Positions 57,987-64,000 of a DNA stretch of 64,000 nucleotides are shown one piece after another; the first letter of the stretch is position 1, and each line of letters starts with the position of its first letter. Both the position numbers and the translations under genes were made by a program. The notes under the pieces are model-generated. The model was not told where the DNA came from and did not search any database. It saw nothing but the letters and a program-made list of their open reading frames with translations. Location of the stretch: the NCBI RefSeq assembly GCF_947495455.1, contig NZ_CANLZC010000007.1, positions 1 through 64,000 of the forward strand, written 5' to 3'. Source of the stretch: an uncultured Shewanella sp. GTDB taxonomy: Bacteria; Pseudomonadota; Gammaproteobacteria; Enterobacterales; Shewanellaceae.

Positions 57987-58136
57987 AAGTCTATTTCATT
58001 GCAGCTTATTTTCGAGGCTGAGTGATTGCAAATAAGTTTCAGCGCTATTTTCCATTTACTTGAATAGATATGCAAGGTATAATCTCGCCGCAATATTTAC
58101 CCACCTAAATCTGACTCTCTTTTGGGGACATGTTGC

Positions 58137-59600
58137 ATGCTAAGATTGAAAAAAGAAGCGTTAACTTTTGATGATGTGTTGCTGGTGCCAGCGCACTCCA
58201 CCGTTCTGCCTAATACTGCCTCGCTGAAAACTCGCCTGACCAATAAAATCGACCTTAACATGCCTATCGTTTCCGCTGCAATGGATACTGTAACTGAAGC
58301 GCGTTTAGCTATTGCCATGGCACAAGAAGGTGGCATGGGTTTTATTCATAAAAACATGAGCATAGAGCAGCAAGCTGAGGAAGTGCGTAAGGTAAAAATT
58401 TACGAAGCGGGTATCGTACAGCAGCCTGTTACTGTTACTCCAGATACCAGTCTTGAAACCTTAAAGGCGTTAACGGCTAAGCATGGTTTTGCAGGTTATC
58501 CTGTGGTCACTCGTGCGAACGAATTAGTGGGGATCATCACAGGTCGTGATGTGCGTTTTATCACAGATTGGAGCCGCACAGTCGATGAAGTGATGACGCC
58601 AAAAGCAAGGCTAGTGACAGTACTTGAAGGAACGCCATTACCGGATGTGCAAAAACTCATGCACACTAATCGCATAGAAAAAGTCTTAGTGGTGGATAAT
58701 GACTTTAAATTAAAAGGCCTTATCACAGTTAAAGATTTCCAAAAAGCCGAACAAAAACCTAACGCTTGTAAAGATGAGTTAGGCCGCCTACGTGTGGGCG
58801 CCGCTGTGGGTGCGGGTGCGGGGAACGAAGATCGCGTCGATGCATTGGTTGCCGCTGGTGTGGATGTATTATTAATCGATTCCTCTCACGGCCATTCTGA
58901 AGGTGTATTGCAACGTATTCGTGATACTCGCGAAAAATACCCAGAGCTTCAAATTGTGGGCGGTAACGTGGCTACGGCAGAAGGGGCGTTAGCGCTGGTT
59001 GAAGCAGGTGTTAATGCCGTAAAAGTAGGGATTGGCCCAGGATCGATTTGTACAACACGTATTGTAACGGGTGTGGGTGTACCACAAATTACGGCAGTGT
59101 CTGACGCCGCCGCCGCGATTGCACATCTTGATATTCCTGTGATTGCCGATGGCGGCATTCGTTTCTCCGGTGATTTGGCCAAAGCGTTAGCCGCTGGCGC
59201 ATCGTGTATCATGGCAGGCTCTATGTTTGCTGGAACCGATGAAGCGCCGGGTGAAACTGAGCTATATAAGGGCCGTGCCTATAAATCTTATCGTGGTATG
59301 GGTTCATTAGGTGCTATGACACAAGGCTCGTCCGATCGTTATTTCCAAAGCGATAATGCAGCCGATAAATTAGTGCCTGAAGGCATTGAAGGGCGTGTGC
59401 CTTATAAAGGGAAATTAAAAGAAATTATTCATCAGTATATGGGCGGTTTACGTTCATGTATGGGACTGACGGGTTGCCCAACTATTAGCGCACTCAATGA
59501 GAAGGCTGAATTTGTTAAGGTGACTTCGGCAGGCATGGGTGAGTCCCATGTCCATGATGTGCAAATGAGTAAAGAAGCGCCAAATTACCGCTCTTCCTAA
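58137..59600 (+). CDS. guaB: Inosine-5'-monophosphate dehydrogenase
   Basis: GuaB oxidises IMP to XMP, the committed step to GMP (487 aa; E. coli 488). A TIM barrel is interrupted by two CBS domains (about 90-205). The catalytic Cys is in [17 protein letters not shown], with DGGIRFSGD and [17 protein letters not shown] (mobile flap). The ATG at 58137 has GGGGA eight bases before; the in-frame TTG at 58122 is not needed. guaA follows after 100 bases. Confidence 0.96.
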   Translation: MLRLKKEALTFDDVLLVPAHSTVLPNTASLKTRLTNKIDLNMPIVSAAMDTVTEARLAIAMAQEGGMGFIHKNMSIEQQAEEVRKVKIYEAGIVQQPVTVTPDTSLETLKALTAKHGFAGYPVVTRANELVGIITGRDVRFITDWSRTVDEVMTPKARLVTVLEGTPLPDVQKLMHTNRIEKVLVVDNDFKLKGLITVKDFQKAEQKPNACKDELGRLRVGAAVGAGAGNEDRVDALVAAGVDVLLIDSSHGHSEGVLQRIRDTREKYPELQIVGGNVATAEGALALVEAGVNAVKVGIGPGSICTTRIVTGVGVPQITAVSDAAAAIAHLDIPVIADGGIRFSGDLAKALAAGASCIMAGSMFAGTDEAPGETELYKGRAYKSYRGMGSLGAMTQGSSDRYFQSDNAADKLVPEGIEGRVPYKGKLKEIIHQYMGGLRSCMGLTGCPTISALNEKAEFVKVTSAGMGESHVHDVQMSKEAPNYRSS

Positions 59601-59611
59601 CCTACTTTTGT

Positions 59612-59639
59612 CGAGGCGGCCTATCAAAGGGCCGCCTCG
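59612..59639 (+). repeat. Intercistronic hairpin in the guaBA operon
   Basis: CGAGGCGGCC / GGCCGCCTCG is a perfect 10-bp GC-rich stem with an 8-base loop. It lacks a T-run, so it more likely stabilises guaB mRNA or dampens guaA expression than terminates fully. Confidence 0.6.
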
Positions 59640-59700
59640 CTGCTATTTAGCATAGTCATTTTGATTGTTAATCTAATTGATACAGAGAGATAAGTATTCC

Positions 59701-61278
59701 ATGAGTGATATTCATGAGCATAAGATCCTAATTTTAGATTTTGGATCTCAGTACACCCAATTAATCGCCCGTCGTATTCGTGAGATCGGTGTTTATTGTG
59801 AATTGTGGGCATGGGATGTGTCTGAAGCGCAGATTCAAGAATTTGCCCCAAATGGCATTATTTTAGCCGGCGGCCCTGAAAGTGTGACTCAGGAAAACTC
59901 CCCCCGTGCAGCGGAATATGTGTTTAATGCGGGTGTGCCCGTTCTGGGTATTTGCTATGGCATGCAAACCATGTCAGCGCAATTAGGCGGCGAAGTGATC
60001 CAAGGCATTGGAGAAGGTGAGTTTGGTTATGCTCAAGTCAAACTTGAAGCAGAGTCGACTTTCTTTAAAGATATTCAAGATGCCTTAAGTGAAGACGGTG
60101 AGCCACTGCTGGATGTGTGGATGAGCCACGGCGATAAAGTGTCTAAGATCCCTGAGGGCTTTGTCACAGTCGCGAGTACCGATACCTGTCCATTTGCTGC
60201 TATGGCGAATGAAGACAAGCATTTTTATGGCGTGCAGTTTCATCCAGAGGTCACCCATACTCGTCAGGGTCTGCGCATGTTAGAGAACTTTGCACTGGGT
60301 ATTTGTCAGTGTGAAGCGAATTGGAAACCTAGCTCTATTATCGAAGATGCCGTTGCGCGTTTAAAAGCGCAGATTGGTGATGATGAAGTGATTTTAGGTC
60401 TATCCGGTGGAGTGGACTCTTCTGTGGTGGCCATGTTATTACACCGCGCCATCGGTGATAAGCTCACTTGTGTATTTGTCGATAATGGCTTATTGCGTCT
60501 CAATGAAGCGACGCAAGTGCTGGAGATGTTTGGCGATCGTTTTGGTTTAAACATTGTCCATGTGGATGCTGAAAATCGTTTCCTCGATGCCCTTAAAGGT
60601 GAAGCGGATCCTGAAGCTAAGCGTAAAATTATTGGTCATGTGTTTGTGGATATTTTCGATGAAGAATCCAAAAAATGTGTCAATGCAAAATGGTTAGCAC
60701 AAGGCACTATTTACCCAGATGTCATTGAATCTGCAGGCAGCGCAACCGGTAAAGCCCATGTGATTAAGTCTCACCATAATGTAGGTGGGCTGCCCGATGA
60801 TATGGAATTAGGCTTAGTCGAGCCTTTGCGTGAACTCTTTAAAGATGAAGTACGTAAAGTGGGTTTAGAACTGGGCCTGCCTTATGACATGCTATATCGT
60901 CATCCTTTTCCAGGTCCGGGCTTAGGTGTGCGTGTGCTAGGTGAAGTGAAAAAAGAATATTGTGATTTATTGCGCCGCGCCGATGCTATCTTTATTGAAG
61001 AGCTTCATAATGCGGATCTTTACCATAAAGTCAGTCAAGCCTTTACGGTTTTCTTACCAGTTCGCTCGGTGGGCGTGATGGGTGATGGCCGTAAATACGA
61101 CTGGGTCGTATCCTTACGCGCTGTGGAAACCATTGATTTTATGACGGCGCATTGGGCTCACCTGCCCTATGATTTCTTAGGTCGTGTATCTAACCGTATC
61201 ATCAATGAAATCGATGGTATTTCTCGCGTGGTGTATGATATTTCAGGAAAACCACCTGCCACTATTGAGTGGGAATAG
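59701..61278 (+). CDS. guaA: GMP synthase (glutamine-hydrolysing)
   Basis: GuaA aminates XMP to GMP (525 aa, same length as E. coli). The class I amidotransferase has the catalytic Cys in [13 protein letters not shown] and His/Glu in FHPEVTHT. The ATP-pyrophosphatase P-loop is [15 protein letters not shown], and the C-terminal dimerisation domain ends KPPATIEWE. The start at 59701 gives the family N-terminus; an in-frame TTG at 59677 is rejected. Confidence 0.97.
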   Translation: MSDIHEHKILILDFGSQYTQLIARRIREIGVYCELWAWDVSEAQIQEFAPNGIILAGGPESVTQENSPRAAEYVFNAGVPVLGICYGMQTMSAQLGGEVIQGIGEGEFGYAQVKLEAESTFFKDIQDALSEDGEPLLDVWMSHGDKVSKIPEGFVTVASTDTCPFAAMANEDKHFYGVQFHPEVTHTRQGLRMLENFALGICQCEANWKPSSIIEDAVARLKAQIGDDEVILGLSGGVDSSVVAMLLHRAIGDKLTCVFVDNGLLRLNEATQVLEMFGDRFGLNIVHVDAENRFLDALKGEADPEAKRKIIGHVFVDIFDEESKKCVNAKWLAQGTIYPDVIESAGSATGKAHVIKSHHNVGGLPDDMELGLVEPLRELFKDEVRKVGLELGLPYDMLYRHPFPGPGLGVRVLGEVKKEYCDLLRRADAIFIEELHNADLYHKVSQAFTVFLPVRSVGVMGDGRKYDWVVSLRAVETIDFMTAHWAHLPYDFLGRVSNRIINEIDGISRVVYDISGKPPATIEWE

Positions 61279-61391
61279 GCGATTGCCCGCGCTCATATTT
61301 GAGCCCTGCTCTTTGCGCGGGTGATGACATTTCAATAGTGGATTAACTTTATGTTAGTCCCATATTGACTTCCCATATTGATTTGAGTATG

Positions 61392-61427
61392 AAATCCCTA
61401 TTGCTGAAAACGAATAGGGATTTTTTT
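61392..61427. terminator. Terminator downstream of guaA
   Basis: AAATCCCTATT / AATAGGGATTT with a 10-base loop is followed by a run of T. Confidence 0.85.
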
Positions 61428-61462
61428 ATCGCTAGCCTTTGCGTATTGCTAGCGATGGGCTG

Positions 61463-62270
61463 GTGGATTATCACTCACACCTTACTCACACTAGGCCAAA
61501 AGGGATCGACAGTAAATAACTTCATTTGTTTAACGTTATCTTAATTGAAATGATTGGGTTTATTTAAGTAAATTGCTAGCGCAGATTTTGTGCAAGTACT
61601 CCAGTGAGACGCTGTGAAGCCATCCTTGGCCGCTTTACGATTTCATCCCTGAAACCGAAACTCACTGTTGCATCTACACTGGGTTTTAAAGCAAAAGCAA
61701 AGGGGATTTCAGTCTTAATTAATTTTTATCTGTGGTGAGTCTAAGGTTGTGGATTCTCACTCACACCTCACTCATACTAGGTGTAATTAACAATGTCCTT
61801 GGTTTAAATTATATTATTTTTAATAGGTTATGTGCAATTCATTAAATTGCTACCGCAGGTTTTGTGCAAATAAAAAAATAACCCGCCGTAAATATATCCC
61901 TATAGGCTCAACGAAGGCATCCCTGCCTCCGATGGTTATTTTTATATTCACACCTGTTTGAAAAGCAAAAATCAAGAGAAAGAACAGTGAATCATGTTTA
62001 ATCGTATTGAAATTAATTTTGGCACAGCTTTTGTGCAAATAAAAAATAACTCGGTGAGTGAAATATTATTTCAAGCTTACGAACGCGAAGTAGGGACACT
62101 AAGCTGGTTTTTAGATAGGGACATCGTTGTAAATATCTGACCTGCATGGATAGCAGGAAATGATCAGAAATGTCGTGAACAATTTTGGCCCTATAGGCTC
62201 AACGAAGGCATCCCTGCCTTCGATGGTTATTTTTGCATTTACACTGGGTTTTAAAGTAAAAGTTGTGTGT
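61463..62270. repeat. Decayed tandem repeats of about 290 bp
   Basis: Blocks recur at regular distance. GTGGATT...ACTAGG of 33 bases occurs at 61463 and 61749 (30/33 identical, 286 apart). A 46-base block starting CCCTATAGGCTCAACGAAGG occurs at 61898 and 62189 (one difference, 291 apart). TTTTGTGCAA occurs three times (about 61586, 61860, 62028). The second block forms a CGAAGGCA-TCCC-TGCCTTCG hairpin at 62189. No supported gene lies in this interval. Confidence 0.75.
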
Positions 62271-62410
62271 GGCTGTAACTTGATTGTTTTTAAGGCTGGT
62301 TTATTTGATGGAAATAGAGTAAGTTAATCCATTATTTATAGTTAATACAGTATATTAGCAATGCGTTTATAAAGAGGAGTGTATGGGGCAGCTTTTGAAT
62401 AAGAGATAGT

Positions 62411-62925
62411 GTTAGGGCGTATTGGCATTATACGAAGGTTATATAAATACGAGGAATATTAGGAGTATGGAAATTATCATTGCATCACTTTTCTCTGGTT
62501 TACTCGGAGCAATAGCAAGTGCTTTACTGTTTATAAGATATGAGAAGAAAAAGTACCGTCTTGATACAGCTAAAAAACTGTTTGGCAACCGTCATAACAT
62601 AACTGGCTTTGAGTTTTCACAAGCAATCAATGAAGTTTATTTCGTTTTTAACCACAATCCGAAGGTTCTACATAGGATTGAAAATCTATTTAATATTACG
62701 TCGACAGAAAATATAAAGAGTGAACAAATTAACGATGCAGTAGTTAGTTTGCTAAAATCAATCTGCGATGATATTGGTGTCAATTATAAAACATTAAACG
62801 AAAGCTTCATGTTAAAAGTTTTCAATAACAAGTAGTGTGTACAACAAGTAAAGCCAAGAAACGCTCATACACTGTTATTTTCTATACAAGTAACGCAAAA
62901 CATCGCCAACAATCGGGCGTTAGGG
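62411..62925 (+). mobile_element. Possible integron gene cassette
   Basis: GTTAGGGCG at 62411 and GTTAGGGCT at 62919 flank a 508-bp segment that contains a single ORF filling most of it. GGGCGTTAGGGC on the right, and GTACAAC just after the ORF stop, resemble the outer core boxes of attC sites. Inner complementarity is weak: only a GTTATTT / AAGTAAC hairpin was found. No integrase gene is present. The layout fits a cassette, but the evidence is limited. Confidence 0.35.
62467..62835 (+). CDS. Small membrane-anchored protein, possibly DUF6680-like (122 aa)
   Basis: One N-terminal membrane helix (MEIIIASLFSGLLGAIASAL) is followed by a basic stretch and a soluble domain with RHNITGFEFSQAINEVYFVF. 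The pattern of an Arg followed by an Ala-hydrophobic-Asn-Glu helix and a V-L-x-x-I segment recalls DUF6680, but this is by eye only. The function is unknown. GAGGA lies ten bases before the ATG. Base composition is AT-rich compared with guaA, and the gene sits in a possible integron cassette. Confidence 0.6.
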   Translation: MEIIIASLFSGLLGAIASALLFIRYEKKKYRLDTAKKLFGNRHNITGFEFSQAINEVYFVFNHNPKVLHRIENLFNITSTENIKSEQINDAVVSLLKSICDDIGVNYKTLNESFMLKVFNNK

Positions 62926-63504
62926 CTTTAGTTGTTAAAAACGCAATATCGAACTTCATAACATGAAAAAATAAATTTAAGAGACTGTGAGCATTTCAAA
63001 GAGTATGTTTCTTCAGAATATTCTGATCAGGTTGGCTATGTTTCATGGAGTAAAGAGATAGCAATTTAGGTCTTTAGGCTCAGAGTCTAGCGATTAACTC
63101 ATTAAACCGCTTAAGTCGCTTTATATTTGTGAAGGTAAACAAGTCGCTTTCGATGGGCTTTTTTGATTCGCTTTAGTGTCAAAGTTTAAATATTAAAGTC
63201 TAGCATTTAAGGTTAATCTTGCTTAGTATACATGCTAGTGAGTAATGCCATTTTGATAACGACGGCACCTCAAGCTTGTTCAAAGTCGCCATTGGTACTG
63301 CTAAAAATGAATGGTGAGTATAAATGAACGGCGAGTACCAATGAATGATTAGTAAAAGCAAATATTAGTATAAAAGTACTATTAAGTGTGAAAAATATAC
63401 CCAAAAGGTTAGTTCAATATCAGTCTTTTGCCTCAGGGAGAATGGCCATGAGCAAACTAGAATTAGTTTTTTATTGATTCTTATATCATGCATGGAGGCA
63501 CAAG
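62926..63504. other. 579-bp intergenic region with gene debris
   Basis: No complete gene is visible. A 3' gene fragment may lie at about 62960-63070, reading EHFKEYVSSEYSDQVGYVSW before a stop. A short leader frame of 11 codons follows GGGAG near 63440. ATGAATGGTGAGTA-type words repeat imperfectly at 63308-63350. Confidence 0.4.
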
Positions 63505-64000
63505 ATGCGTAATTTCATTTTTATCACCCTATTTATTTTTATGACAAGCACGCCGACATTCAGTATGGCAAGTGACAATGCTTCTGAAAAAAATCAAGAT
63601 ATTATGCTTGGCGCTTATTTGTTAGAAGATGCTTATAATCCTGAGAAAATTATTGAGTTTGAATCTGATATTGAGCAAGAGCTGGCAATTATCAATATAT
63701 TCACTAGCTTTGATTACGATTGGAACCAGCTTCATGTGCAATGTTCTAATATTGTCAATGAAGGGGCTACGCCAATGATCACCCTTGAGCCCACACTTGC
63801 TGATCGTCCTAATGACAATCTCCTACCTGAAATCAGTCAGGGGCATTGGGATGATTATATTGATGAATGGATTGCAAATTTTATGCTTTGGATGAAAGAT
63901 CGTGATGATCCAAATGCACGGGTTTTATTGCGATTTGCTCATGAATTTAATGGCATATGGTATCCTTGGAGCAATGATCCTAATGCTTATATTACGGCTT
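63505..64000 (+). CDS. Exported GH26-like glycoside hydrolase (3' end outside window)
   Basis: The frame is open to the right edge (165 codons visible). It begins with a signal peptide (MRNFIFITLFIFMTSTPTFS, cleavage near SMAS). The mature part reads like glycoside hydrolase family 26 (endo-mannanase type): MLGAYLLEDAYNPEKI, GATPMITLEPTLAD and LLRFAHEFNGIWYPW, where the Glu of HEFNG would be the acid/base. The nucleophile lies beyond the window. GGAGG six bases before the ATG supports the start. The substrate could be mannan or another beta-glycan. Confidence 0.75.
   Translation, partial: MRNFIFITLFIFMTSTPTFSMASDNASEKNQDIMLGAYLLEDAYNPEKIIEFESDIEQELAIINIFTSFDYDWNQLHVQCSNIVNEGATPMITLEPTLADRPNDNLLPEISQGHWDDYIDEWIANFMLWMKDRDDPNARVLLRFAHEFNGIWYPWSNDPNAYITA

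Noticed and set aside
59612..59639. Rho-independent terminator between guaB and guaA
   Set aside because: The stem is strong but no T-run follows, and guaBA is normally one operon. It is listed as an mRNA hairpin.
1..64000. rRNA, tRNA, prophage and Cas genes
   Set aside because: I looked for conserved motifs by eye on both strands and saw none. Short tRNA genes could still be missed without a search tool.

Overview
The window is a stretch of chromosome from a low-GC gammaproteobacterium. Gene content and order point to Shewanella or a close relative. Examples are gcvA-ygdD-rlmM, xni/ppnN, porin-phoB-phoR-pstS-glutathione peroxidase, aceB-aceA, and rlmN-pilW-rodZ-ispG-hisS-yfgM-bamB-der with xseA and guaBA. 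The genus is inferred from synteny and protein resemblance, not from a search. No rRNA, tRNA or CRISPR array was seen.

Layout. Positions 1-870 are a mobile scar: the right end of an IS3-family element that has cut a lipoprotein gene, followed by small repeats. Positions 881-5690 hold a small exported protein, gcvA, a hydrolase, ygdD, rlmM and an NAD-type isocitrate dehydrogenase. Positions 5958-18909 hold an S9 peptidase, a RimJ-like acetyltransferase, a 267-bp MITE, xni, ppnN, a diguanylate cyclase with an adjacent TPR membrane protein, an M61 peptidase and rdgC. Positions 19189-24323 are a phosphate-response block (porin, phoB, a VOC protein, phoR, pstS) with clear tandem Pho boxes before pstS and a weaker one before phoB.

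Positions 24345-26452 are the most unusual part. This is a tandem array of about 300-480 bp units, each with a GGCAAC...GTTGCC hairpin and an almost invariant 15-codon micro-ORF. An antisense hydrophobic micro-ORF lies opposite each one. An old IS end is embedded in the array. Nothing in the array is a conventional gene.

Positions 26475-38377 are mixed housekeeping: glutathione peroxidase, an RsmB-family methyltransferase, PhnA and YaiI family proteins, a dicarboxylate symporter, a FAH-family hydrolase, TrmK, cytochrome b561, RsmS, an ion transporter, and a ZntA-type ATPase behind a MerR-type promoter with a 20-bp spacer. Positions 38863-42153 are the glyoxylate shunt (aceB, aceA) behind a TTGGT-N3-ACCAA operator. 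Positions 42209-47602 hold mtfA, three small genes, a 5'-nucleotidase-like protein and a CNNM-type membrane protein. Positions 47733-61278 are a dense conserved run for RNA modification, pilus assembly, cell shape, isoprenoid and histidyl-tRNA synthesis, outer-membrane assembly, ribosome biogenesis and GMP synthesis.

After guaA the sequence becomes accessory again. It has decayed repeats of about 290 bp, a 508-bp segment with one ORF flanked by integron-like GTTAGGGC core sites, and the start of an exported GH26-like glycoside hydrolase that runs off the end.
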